From NCBI GenBank assembly GCA_001574975.1, contig KQ965790.1, positions 221,581 to 285,580 on the forward strand: a stretch of 64,000 nt of DNA. Direction: 5' to 3'. The translations under genes were made by a program, and so were the position numbers. Below, piece by piece: positions 33,725-47,723 of the stretch. Numbering within the stretch: position 1 is the first letter of the stretch; every line of letters starts with the position of its first letter. This DNA is from Gonapodya prolifera JEL478 (Eukaryota > Monoblepharomycota > Monoblepharidomycetes > Monoblepharidales > Gonapodyaceae). The notes below the pieces were generated by a model that did not search any database, was not told the DNA's origin, and worked only from the letters and a program-made list of their open reading frames with translations.

Positions 33725-35765
33725 ATGCCGTCAACTCCGCCATCGGATGACTGGTCTGGCAGCGAGAACGGAGGCGGTGGAGGACCAAGTGGCAGCGTCG
33801 GGGGCGGAAAGGCAAGGACACAGAGGGAGAAGAACAAGGCCGCGCAAAAGGTACGTCTTCGTGTGTTGGTGGATTGAGGTCGTTGGATCGTGGGTGGGTG
33901 ATGGAGGGGAAGGGAGTGGAGTGGATTGGCATGGAATGGAATGGAATGCAGTGGAAGTACCCACGTGAGCCTTGCGAGCAAGGATGGTGTCGAGTTCGAT
34001 TATATCCGTTCGACTGCCGCCGTGTGTCTGTTGTCTGCTGTCCACCCACTCGCTCTCACTCAAACGGATTGGAATGGAGCGAAGATTTTCCCTTGCTAGC
34101 AGGGATGGCGTGGGATTTCTCGGGTTTCGTTGGACTGTCGCTATTTGCGATCTGTGCACCCGTGACTCACTCACATTCTGACGTGAAACGAGGGAATGGG
34201 ATGGAATGGCAAGCTCCCCAGAGAGCAGTGTTTGGTTTCGTTTCTTTTGTGGTGGTTTGGACCGCCGCCTCGCTGTCTGCCTACCGCTCACTCACTCACT
34301 CACTCTCCCACTCTCCCACCCTCCTCCCCAACTCCCCCGCCCCCCACCCCACGCCCCGGCTCCCACCCCCACCCACACAGGCCTGGCGCACCCGCCGCCG
34401 CCTCGAACTCGACGCCCTCCGCGCAACATCTGCCGACTCCCACTCGCGCGCGCGCCAGCTCGAACTCGATAATGTGGCACTCAGGGAGCGGAATAGGAGC
34501 TTGGAGCAGCAGTTGGAGCTGTTGAGGGCGCTTGTGCCGGGGATGGGTGGCGGTGGCGGTGGGGGAGCGAGGCAAGGGGGTGGCGTGGGTGGTGGTGGTG
34601 GTTGTCCAAATGCGTTGGGTGGAATGACCACGGACATGGACATGGGTGGTACGACCTTGGGATCTGGAATGGGCATGGGATGGACTGGACCTGCAACGAC
34701 CATGCCACCAGGAATGGGACCGGCACTGACCATGACACCGTCACCAGACGCATGGAGTTCTCACCACCACCACAACCGCCACCCATCTTCAACGGGAGCC
34801 GTAGCCGGGATGGACACGCGGCAGTCGCACCCGACGCCGGCGTCGACGCAGAATCACCAGGACTCGACCCAGCGTCAGGAGGTATCTTCGTCGCGCGGGT
34901 CGAGCGCGTCGCTCGCCCATTCCATCTCGCCTGGTCACTCTGGTCACTCTGGTCACTCTGTGCATCCGTCGGGGCACTCTTCTGAATTTGGACACTCTTC
35001 TGGCCGCTCGTCAGCTCACTCGTCAGCTCACTCCACAACTCACGCTCACCCGGACACACCGCACCAGTCCCTCGCCCTCGCTCACACCTACATGGACGTG
35101 GACATGAACATGGACATTCGCTCCATCGCCCACCGATGCGCATTCGACGCTCATGCGTTTAGTGACGCGCACGGGGTGGGCGGTGGAACTGGTGCGGACG
35201 CGTGGATGGGTGGACTGGGCCTGAGTATTCACGAACACGCGCGCAAGTTCGGGGACGACCGTGATCAAGACGGCCACCACGAGCAAGAGCAGGAACATGA
35301 CCAGGATGCGTGGCTTGCCGAACTTGTGAGTTCTCAATCCACTTCTTTTTATTGTGGTGCGTGCGTGAGTGACTGACGCCGTCCGTACATTGAATACTTG
35401 GGCAGTTGGACATACCGCAACCCAGACATCTCGACACCACACCTTCCACATCCGCCGCCACCTCTGCCACCACCGCGTCCACGTCCACTTCCACATCCGC
35501 ATCCGCATCCGCCTCGCCCTGCGCCACCGCCACCGCCGAACACACCGCCACGAACACGAACACGAACACGCACATATCGCCCGCCACCTCGACCTCAGCC
35601 GACAACGCGATCCCGCCGTCGCACGACTTGGACGTCGACGGGGAGACTGACGGTGGGATCGGGATCAGCTTCTCGTTCGACGTGGACGTGGAGCCGGACC
35701 ACGACCGCGAACACGAACACGAGCAGCACCGCGTCGGCGTGGAGGAGCACGGTGGAGGAGCATGA
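33725..35765 (+). CDS. bZIP transcription factor with His/Ser-rich low-complexity region
   Basis: Exons 33725-33850, 34381-35325 and 35406-35765; 476 residues. The first intron (530 nt) splits the DNA-binding domain: exon 1 ends REKNKAAQK and exon 2 opens AWRTRRRLELDALRAT, together the basic region N-x-A-A-Q-x-A-x-R. A leucine zipper follows (LELDNVALRERNRSLEQQLE). After it come Gly-rich stretches (GGGGGGARQGGGVGGGGG), Met/Gly-rich sequence, a region with repeated GHS triplets (GHSGHSGHSVHPSGHSS), and a Ser/Thr/Ala-alternating segment in exon 3. The dimer would bind short palindromic sites such as AP-1/CRE-like elements. The His-rich region could bind metal or mediate phase separation (inference). 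Exact family (Yap, Atf or Met4 type) not assignable. Confidence 0.85.
33912..33956 (+). repeat. GGAGT/GGAAT pentamer run in bZIP intron 1
   Basis: GGAGTGGAGTGG, then ATGGAATGGAATGGAATGCA: degenerate GGAAT-type pentamers, with further GGAATGG units near 34070 and 34198. A short satellite-like tract inside the 530-nt intron. Confidence 0.7.
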
Positions 35766-36693
35766 GTGTGCGTGCAGCGTGCGTGTGGAAGGGACGGAAT
35801 GGGTTGGGGTGGGGTCATGTGGGATGTTGGTGTACAGCAAAGAACAAGGAGGAAGAGTCGCGGACATCGGTGTACATTTAGAAGGTAGAGGGGGCAGTGG
35901 GCGGGTGGCACGTTCGCGTGTCTGCGTGTGCGTATGATTTTGCAAATATTTGTCGTAGTGTTAGATTCGTGGCGTATGTAGCGTGAATTGCGTCATAGTC
36001 ATGGTGTAAAAAAGTAAACGCGTGTTTCTCTCAAGTCGCGCAACGTGCCGAGTGTCACCACCACGCCGTCTGTCCTTTCGTGGTTTCAAGACTCACCGCC
36101 CGTCCAGACCACCACACAAACCCTCACAAAGCGCCTCACTACGACGTCGGATATCCATTCACAATTGTTGCCCTTCTTCCCACAGTGTCTCGCTTGGCCC
36201 GACGGCGGACACGGTCTCTTCGTACTGCGTCCCTCCAGGACGCCCTCCCCTCCTTGCACCAAGACTTGACGTCCAGACTCCGTCAAGTCCAAACCCAACC
36301 CTCCTCCCCATCACAGCCGAGCACGAAACTCCGAACACCACCACTTTCTTGTTTGTACTGTGGTGTTTCTGGTGTCGTCATTGGAGGTCACAGTTTTGGA
36401 GCACCACTACACACAATTGATGCCCACTTCCCCCTTATGGTTCGCGTCCAACGCACGTACAATTGTTCCATATTCCTCTAGCTATGCGTACATCACAAAA
36501 CACGGTACTCCCCCATTCCGTGCCACCCACATATAAAAAAGTAAACCCAACGGAACGTTCTACCCCCACACGCAACTGCAACACGTGATACTTCAGAGCA
36601 CACACAAAAAGAGATTCAGCGGTAATCGTTGCCTTCGCGATGCATTGTCACTAGGATGGACCCAGGAGAAGTCAGCAAAGGCCGGGACTAGGA
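35766..36693. other. Convergent 3' intergenic region, no gene
   Basis: Separates the converging bZIP and kinase genes. No coding signal is recognised. It should contain both 3' UTRs and polyadenylation signals. Confidence 0.5.
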
Positions 36694-39650
<2,957 letters not shown>

Positions 39651-41037
39651 GTGGTGGTTTGTGAGGGACTGAGAGCGCTGTGTAATTGTTTGACATGGAT
39701 GTGAATGTGAATATTCCAAAGTCACGAACGAGCAACAAAACGGTCAAAAGCCGGGTTCAGACCGCAAACAGAACGATATAGTGCACTCTACCGCACTTCC
39801 GTGCAGGGAACGCCTTTCAGTGTCAGAGGACGGGACACAAGTTGGAGTCCCACCACCTCCATCGCTACTTGGCGGCGCCGTACTTTGCACTTGGTACGCC
39901 AATTTTACGATCCTTCCATCTTCCGTTACATTCAAGGCGGACCCCTCGACGGACCAGCTTTCGCCCACATCGCCCCCGTCTCCCAGCGACCGCACTCAGC
40001 CCTTTTATCGCGCCGACTCTCGTCCTATCCCGCCCTCGTAGTCAGCCCTCCAGCACCGCATATTCCTCAACGCCAAAGTTCTGCCGTCGCTCCAGTCTCT
40101 TCCCCTGGCTCCTTAGTCGCAGCCACCCAGCCACCCTTTGCTCACCTCTCCTCCGAGGTGTTTCCTCTGCCTCTCTCAAGAATCCCGCGCTGCTTCGTCG
40201 ACTTCTCCTTGTTGTTGTGCACCGGGGATGGGCGACTAAGGTTGGGTTCGGGGACGGGATTAGGTGGGGAGGGCCGGACCTCCGCACTCGCACAAGTAAT
40301 TGTGGCGCGAATTTGGCGCGATTTGGTAAGCACGCAGATAACACACTGAGTTCAATTGATTGGATGTGAAATATAGAGTTCTTATGGGAGAAAATATCGA
40401 TCAACAAAAAAATTTTGGTGAAAGAGCACAAAGTGAGTGCGGAGGTTGTGTACACATTCCAATCAAATGAAAGTGAAGGTTGGTGCATTTCGTAGTGCGT
40501 ATGGATTGGGAAGGGGAGGAATTGGGAGAGTGGACGCGCCCAAACACTGGAAGATTGATCCCGTTACATGCAATCCCATCGTTGTGTCTCATTTTACCTC
40601 GCATTCTCACCAATTGCCACACACTTGAAGCGGTTGACTGTTCCCAGGAGTACCCCCTCCTCCTTTTCCTCGTTTGTTCTTTCAGATCTGTATCATAAAT
40701 GGGGGCCAATTTCGCCACAACCAGAATTCCCACAGATCTTCCACCGGAATTCCTCTCCGTCACGGTGAATAGATGACCAACTCAAGCAAAGCAAATCTAC
40801 GTATGACGAGTTGCTCAACTCATGCGTATGGTACTGCAGAACCAGCTCCAGTTGCCAAGAAAGAGGGTCGAGAGTAACCTCTGAGGAAGGTCCACGCAAT
40901 ATTCACTTATATGGTCCCAGTTGCCCAGTGTATGTACCCTCTTTGTAGCACTAACGCACTAACGGAGTCAAAAACTATCAACGGGCCGAATCTGCCGAAA
41001 CTTTCACTATATACATACATACCTCCAGCTTGCCACT
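39651..41037. promoter_or_regulatory. Divergent intergenic region, kinase / cyclase-like gene
   Basis: 1.39 kb. Open frames here (for example 39801-40349 +) have low-complexity composition and no family signal, so they are probably leader or promoter sequence. No clear operator is seen. Confidence 0.4.
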
Positions 41038-42609
41038 ATGACCGGTCCCAATCCACGATGGAAGAAGCGTCCAGAAGGTGTGTCATCAAATCGTCGGGAA
41101 CTTTTTGACGATGTCTTGAGCTCATCATTGTGTGCCATTTGGGTATCGACAACAGGCTCGACGTGGGGCGATTGGGGCCCAGACGATCAACTCGGGAGGA
41201 TGAATCTTGTGACGGCGGAGAAGGTGAAGCAGGGAATCGCAGAAGTGAGTTTTCGGATGCTTTTTATCACGGTCACTGGATGATACACTCCCCGCGACAA
41301 TCACGACCAAGGTTAAAGAGGGCATACGATTTAACCTTAACTTGCCACTTACGCTGCCTGGTGGTAACGGTTTGAACCCAAGACGAAATCCTCCGATTCT
41401 TTCTCCAACGAAAAGGAACGAGCCTGGTTACGAAGGGGCTGAGAACTTCAACATCCCCCTTACAATTCAGAATCCCCTGTTCACGGACGTAGTGAACGAT
41501 GACAAGGTGCGACTGTGAACCTTTCATTTCGCAATCGCCAACTAATGGGTTGCGGCCGGCTGGAAAGGTCGAACTGGTCTTGCAATACTCGTCCCAGTGG
41601 GATGGCTTCGCCCATGTCGGATCTCAATTCGATTTGATGGATAATGGAAAACCTGAGTTCTGCTTCTGTGCGTTCCCCCAGTGACTTTACGGGCAGGCTG
41701 CAAAAGCGAAAACTCACAAATTCCAACTCACCTCTTTTCCAACACGTCAACTGGGGCATTTGCTTCCATAAGATAACGGATATCGTGCAGGATATGATAT
41801 TGTCGGACCGGTTACGTACTCTCCTGAAGGATTGGTTTTACAGAGCCATTCCCACGGTCACATCGGAGCGAACAAGCTCAGTGTGTGCAACCTCGCCATT
41901 CACGCCGTACAAGGAAGAGGCGTCATGGTTGACCTGGAAAAGCACTTTGGTAGAGAAAAGCGGCATATCTCGGTGCGTTACAAGTAACATGAAGTGTGGT
42001 TTTGAATACTGACACGGCACTCGCTTCATAGTACTCCGATTTAAAGCACGTGATGGAAGCAGATAATGTGATTGTGGAGAGGGGAGATCTTCGTAAGTTG
42101 CTTGTTTGTTTGTATTGGTTGCGCCATCGGTTCTCAGTATTCTCTTGTGCTTCACACCATAGTGTTCTTCCACACTGGCTTCGCTCAAGCCCTCATAGAA
42201 ATGAATGGCAATCCCGATCCGCACATTCTACACAGCATCTGCTGTGGCTTGGATGGACGAGACCCCGAGTTGTTGCAGTGGATCACGGATTCGGGTGTTG
42301 CTGCCCTTATTTCTGACAAGTACGTTTTCTCGTTCGCCTCGTTGATTGGGGTATTCAGTAAAACATCTTGCATTGTCTCAATAAAGCTACGCCGTCGAAC
42401 AGCTGCCCGCACGTGATCCACCTGGAGATGCAGCAAAACGACCTCATGCATCTATGCCTCTGCACGAGCACGCCCTATTTAAAGTGGGGATAAACTTAGG
42501 GGAGATATGGCAACTCACTGAGCTTGCCGTTTGGCTTCGGGAGCACAAGCGAAGTCGCTTCTTTGTCACCTGCCCGGGGTTGAATCTGCCAGGAGCTGTT
42601 GGATGGTAG
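41038..42609 (+). CDS. Cyclase-family metal-dependent hydrolase (kynurenine-formamidase-like)
   Basis: Seven exons: 41038-41244, 41312-41506, 41568-41667, 41773-41972, 42032-42092, 42163-42319, 42387-42609; 380 residues. Matches the PF04199 cyclase family in its fungal long form: WGDWGPDDQLGRMNLVT, FNLNLPLTLPGG, the metal-site QWDGFAHVGSQFD (H-x-G-x-x-x-D), a second His-rich segment QSHSHGHIGANK, ERGDLLFFHTGFAQALIE, and a terminal block LFKVGINLGEIWQLTELAVWL..LPGAVGW. Bacterial relatives hydrolyse N-formylkynurenine or isatin; most fungal members are uncharacterised and often lie in secondary-metabolite or detoxification settings. No signal peptide. Substrate unknown. Confidence 0.88.
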
Positions 42610-42940
42610 GTTTGCTTCATCTAGTTTGGGTTGGAAAGTCCTCCCAGTATTGACGTTTCATCGTAGCCCTCCCTGTGCGGTAGCAACAGTTTAAGGATCG
42701 ACGGTGTTAAGTGTCATCCGCGCCGAGGAGTTTCCATTGGCCTCTCATTGTATCACGAAGTGCCAAATGTATGAAGTTGTGGAGACACTTTCTCAAGAAT
42801 CTGAAGCGAAATAAAAGAAAAGCGCCATATAATGACCGAATTTCTTTTCAATAAGATATATTTACAATGGAATCGTGGGTTGTATAACCAAACAGAGCTT
42901 TCCGTACGTAGATAGCATAACTGCAAAAGTGAGAGCTAAA

Positions 42941-44900
42941 TCAAGATGCAATACTGACCAATGTGCCCAAAGTGCCAACTATTGCTACGACTAAGCCGAC
43001 TCCCACACAAGTCCATGCTGCCACAACTTCCCAACTTTGCGCTGGTACTTTGGGTTCCGAAGGATGATGAGAGCCATCCCAAGGGCCTCCATAACGAAAA
43101 AGCCGCAGAAATACAGCAGATGGAAAGATTACCGAAAGTGTAACAGAAAGCGCTGAGCCCATGAGAGAAAGAGCGGTTGATAAGCCTGGGAGAAGAAGCG
43201 CAGAGAGCAGGCAAGATAAGGAGATTAGTGTGCGAATAACCGGTCGAACTAGGAGGAGGGCAAGTCGGGACGACGCGGTGGCGGGGGTGGAAGCTCCAAG
43301 CTCCGCAGACAACAGTGGAGTCGTTTCGGAAGGATCGTCTGCAACAGGCACAGTCGAGGTTTCGTTCTCGTCAGAGGTCCCTTGGTTTTCGTCCGAGCTG
43401 TTGGCTTTAAAGGCAGCATTCCAAACGAGAACACGGTGCCGGACTGAAGTCTCAATTGGGAGGGCAATCGCATCAATAAGAAGTGCAAACTTTGTAAGTG
43501 GTAAAGCAACCTGTATGACACGAATGACGATTGAACGTTTCTTTTCCCAGAACGAGAGCGGCTCACCAGTAACACAACAACTGTTTTATTCAACCAAAGC
43601 ACGAGTGGAGGAGATGGAAGAGAGGAGAGGTTGTCCGTGATCTATTCGATGTTGTCTTGGTGTCTGCTTCGAAAGAAAACTCAAAACTTTGTGCTCACCA
43701 CATCGGCAACAGCGTTTCCGAACTCCAGGTACCCAAATGCAGAAACTACCATGTAAATAGATGCTATCAAATAAAATGAAGAATCCAGCACTCGGGGGAA
43801 CACCTTGGACCGGTCTTTCGTTGACAGGTAAATATTGGGATGTACTTTGAGAGAATCAAGATGAATTCACGCAGTCAGCAAAACGTTTGAGCGGAGCACT
43901 CACCAGCGTGTCCACTCACACAACTTGCAAAGACACCCCAACAGAGCACAGCCGACCACGGATTTCCTGACTCGGGCCACCAGCTCGTTTCTGCTGGGTC
44001 CCAAATGGAGCCGGGGGCATCGGGGCGAGCGAATCCGCAAGCGACTATCACCGCGGCGAGAGACAGAGAAGAAAAGATACCGAGGAGAGACGTGTGCGAC
44101 AGATGGTGGGTCGAGAGGAACTGTGTTCGAGAAGGTCATTGAGAGGAACGAGTTATGCAAAGTACCGACGCGAAAACACCAGCTCTACTGGTACATCCTC
44201 CGCCTTCTCAAAACAAACTTACTGTAGTGGCCCACATTACGGTGAAGACAGCAACTTTACAAGCAGCAAGGCTCCACCCATAATCAGCGAGAAGAATCCT
44301 CAAGTTGAGTGCGCCAACCATCAAAACCGCACAGTCTGCACCCCACAGTTCCAATATCACAAGAAATGCCGCGGTTGCACTCCCAATGGGACCATACGCG
44401 AGGCCCCCCAGATCGGAAAACGATATTGGAGTGAAGTGCTGGGTGTTGTACTCCAGAGAACGAGCAACGAAGCGCGCTGTGCGGAGGAACACTGAATGGA
44501 TCACAAAGAAAGACGAAATTGCCAGAATCCATCCAGATTGACGGAAGCAATATGGTAGAGAAAGAAATCCAAGCTAGCATGGGAGATGATAGTGTAAGGT
44601 TCGAAAAGCGTTTAAGTGGTCGAGTCCACTCCTCGCAGGGTTCCGCTTCCTGCCCCATCTCTCCTGGATTATTCCATTGTGGAATATCTCATAGGTCCTG
44701 AAGTACTCACACCGACAATCAGGTTAACTGATGGCCATCGCCATCCGCGGATAACAGGAGAGTGTTAGCCCACAATCCCAGTTCCCACAATACATAGAAG
44801 GCTCACCGACGTTGAAAGTTGCTTGAGCAAATGTGCTTTTCCCCTCAGGAAGCTCCACAGCATCGCCATCGCCTCTGGAGTCAGATGACCTCGCTGCCAT
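42941..44900 (-). CDS. AAAP-family amino-acid transporter (vacuolar AVT-like)
   Basis: Seven exons: 44900-44807, 44727-44711, 44573-44223, 44120-43904, 43844-43699, 43641-43567, 43510-42941; 489 residues. The family start is split over a 17-nt exon: QATFNV, then VNLIVG, then LGFLSLPYCFRQSGWIL. Further signatures are SYSD-like ISFSDLGGLAYG, the ..VHPNIYLSTKDRSK loop, FGYLEFGNAVADVV, LPLTKFALLIDAIALPIE, and the last helices LPGLSTALSLMGSALSVTLSVIFP. About ten to eleven membrane helices are expected, with a long polar loop (NSSDENQGTSDENETS) before the final four. Yeast relatives exchange neutral amino acids across the vacuolar membrane with protons. Substrate not predictable here. Confidence 0.9.
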
Positions 44901-45303
44901 CCAAGGCAGCCCACCCGCTCAGGAGATGATTGGTGACGACGACTCTTTTCCTTTTGCTCCTGATTGTTCCCGCAAAATGTACCCGGGTGGATGGGGACTG
45001 GCAAAATGGCAGTATGGGGGGGTTTTGTATGGAGTAATTATTTTCCACCAAAAAGTCCACTTTACTGTAAAACTCAAAGAGGTCCTCCACCGCGCTCCAA
45101 ACAATTTTCTCGCCACTTCGAGCCTACTTTGCATCGATCCCAGCCGGTATTGCGTCCTCGCTTCCCCTCCTCGTCGTCGCAGGGTGCTTCCAAAAACCTT
45201 CGTCAAGTTTGTCACCCAAAAGCACGTGTTGGACACGGCGATGCTCACTAGGAAGATCGATTGAGTACCGTGAAGGTGAGATGCCGCAAAAAATGGTAAA
45301 ACC

Positions 45304-46159
45304 ATGTACTTTAAAAGGCCAGAGCATCTCAGACAGTATGACTCAGTCTATTTGGGAGCCAGAAATGACTGGGTTAAGGTGGAATACCATGAAGAGGTAG
45401 AGTATTTAGAGCCCTTGAATAAGCCCAGATTTAACTGGTCAAAGCCAAGACAATTTCCTGAAGATTTGGCAGAAGCGTTGGTGCTTGCTGGGGATATTCA
45501 AGATCAAGACTCCACCGTACCACATTTAATTCATCAACCACCATGCAACCCTCCTAGTTCCATGCTTGCTACAAGTGATTTTGTGTTTTCATCCTCACAA
45601 GAATTTTCTGAGCATCACGGAGTACCAGTACAAGAGGGTATTACACAAGGTACTTTGAGATGTGTACAGATTTCTGTGTCAGTTTTTCAACTAAAACATT
45701 CTGCCAAAGTTGCACAATGTTCAAGCTCAAAACAGATTGCCTACAAACATGCAAAAAAAACCTGCCCCTATTCCTTTAAGAATTTCCCTCACTCCTGCTG
45801 TTACAGTAGCTTCAGCTGTTTCTGGCAGAAAATATGCACCTCCTCAAATAAAGCAAGTGCCTCATAAAGCTCCCAAGAGATACAGACAACCTTGCAGGCA
45901 CTGTGGAGAACTTTATTGTCATGGGAGTAGTGGTGGGAAAATACACTGCTACTTTTTGCAATCTGAGAAGGATTGTAAATGTCATTGTGGGAAATGTGGA
46001 AGAGGACACTGTCCAGGAAGGAAGGAAGAAAGGCTCTGCTTGAATAAGAAGTTGATTGAAAAAGGACTGCTCCCAGAAGATCTCCCTGATCCCAATAATA
46101 CCCATTACAAAAGTTGCATGGAAGAGGTTAGACAGCATTTTCCAACAATTCCAGGCTGA
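45304..46159 (+). CDS. Cys/His-rich protein in A/T-rich insert (two exons or frameshifted)
   Basis: Frame 1 (from 45304) encodes DSVYLGARNDWVKVEYHEEV and a proline-containing linker. The conserved-looking second half is in another frame, ending at 46159: PCRHCGELYCHGSSGG, CKCHCGKCGRGHCPGRKE, CLNKKLIEKGLLPEDLPD. A donor at GTACAAG (about 45630) spliced to an acceptor ending AAAG (about 45713) would join them in phase; otherwise it is a frameshifted pseudogene. The eight or so cysteines and several histidines within about 40 residues suggest zinc binding. Codon use is A/T-biased, unlike all host genes here. Family not recognised. Confidence 0.45.
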
Positions 46160-46499
46160 AATGGTCAAGTCCACCTAAGCTTATCAACATGTTTTTTTTT
46201 TTGCTGGAATTGAATAAAAATAAAGGGTTGTGCTTGTTTCGTCTCATACTGGAACAAGAGCAGCAAGTAACATGAGACTATTATGGGCAACACAAACCCT
46301 TATAAATGTAGAAATCTCATCTGTAAACCATTCTGTGATATCTGTGCTATTACTTGTGATGTTAGTTATTGAAATATGTGTAATACAATATAAACATTCT
46401 CTTTCACATCACCACAACTCTATCTTTAATGCTTTTGTATAAGTACTCATCCTATGGAAAGCTATCTAGATTATTACAGCTGTTCTACTGACCTGGATT

Positions 46500-47395
46500 T
46501 GTCAGGCATGTGTGATGCCATTGTTTTGTATCCAAGATGAGTTCTTACCCTGACAACTGCAAACCTATTAGCTTTGACACTTTGTCTATACTGTGAAAGA
46601 TTGTTTTAGCCATCACAGAATTTTGAATGAGGTGACTGTGGACATGTGTCCAGTGCTACATTGGCTTTCTATTCAAGATGAGTTCTTGCCCCAATAACTG
46701 CAAACCTATGAGCTTCAACACTTTAAGAGCTTTTTACTATTCTATATGAGGCTGTCTTGAGCTTATAAATTAATTGACAATGGATGTATGTCCAGTTTTC
46801 TATCCACTGGAGCTCTCAACCACACAACTGCAAATCTATCAGCTTTGATGCTTTTAGACAATTTGCTAATACTTTGAATGCCTGTTTTGAGCATCCCAGT
46901 GTTTGCATTGAAATGATGGTGGACATATGGCCAGCGCTATGTTGTCTTTTCTATTCATGATGGGTTCTCAGCCAAGAACTGCAAGCCTACATTACCTTTG
47001 TTGCTTTGAGATGCTTTACCTATAATGTATAGTATTGTTTTGAGCACTGCAGTGCTTGGAATTAACTGACAGTGGACATGTGCCCAGTGTTTTGTTGTCT
47101 TCTCTCTACAAGCACACAACAGCAAACATATTAGCTTTGACACTTTGAGACCCTTCCATTATACTGTAAGAGGCTGTTTGCAGAATCGCAGAATTGGCAA
47201 TGAGGTGATGGGGGACATTTGTACAGCACTACATTGTCTTGTCTATTCAAAATGAGTTCTCACCACCACAACTGCAAGCCTATTAGTGTCATCACTTTGA
47301 GACGCTTTGAGCATACCATGAGAGACTATTTAGGGCATCAAAGCCTTTCCAATGAAGTGATGGTGTACGAAAGTTCAGTGCTACCAATTATAATT
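46500..47395. repeat. Degenerate tandem array, about six units of 138-154 bp
   Basis: A recurring block (GTGGACATRTGYCCAGYGCT, then a STCTATTCAAGATGAGTTCT-like stretch, then AACTGCAARCCTATTAGCTT, then a CACTTTGAGA-like stretch) starts near 46638, 46780, 46918, 47072, 47211 and 47362. Units have diverged by substitutions and small indels. The last unit is cut off at the right end of the A/T-rich insert. Confidence 0.8.
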
Positions 47396-47723
47396 AACTT
47401 CGTGCGCCCCCCACCCTTCCCAACAAACGTCAAACCAACACATTCAAGGCACCACGAGTACTGGCAAATCGTGTGGCTCGTCTGGAGGGACTCCACGTTC
47501 TATTTGTAAAAACATATCCCAAACTGACGAAATCAAAACAAAATCAAGGAAATTATGCTCCAAATTGCCAAAAAATTTTCTGCGCGAAGCGCACAAATCA
47601 AAGTTGCCTCGACCACTACAGATACCATTGTAGTGCCGATGGATGTCGCGTGAGTTCGTGATCACTCAAAACAAATCACTCACCTGACCAAAGTCCTCCG
47701 GTCTTTCAACTGGCCTCCGTCCG

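Larger units (their letters stand above)
45270..47395. mobile_element. A/T-rich insert with a Cys-rich ORF and a tandem array
   Basis: Composition drops sharply relative to the neighbouring G/C-rich genes at about 45.27 kb and returns at about 47.40 kb (CGTGCGCCCCCCACC). The insert holds a + strand ORF region (45304-46159), an A/T-rich spacer, and roughly six degenerate 145-bp repeats. No terminal repeats or target-site duplications were identified by eye. It may be a mobile element of unknown type or a horizontally acquired segment. Confidence 0.45.

Noticed and set aside
39801-40349. 182-codon + strand frame between kinase and cyclase genes
   Set aside because: Low-complexity Ser/Pro/Leu composition and overlap with the presumed divergent promoter and leaders; no family signal.
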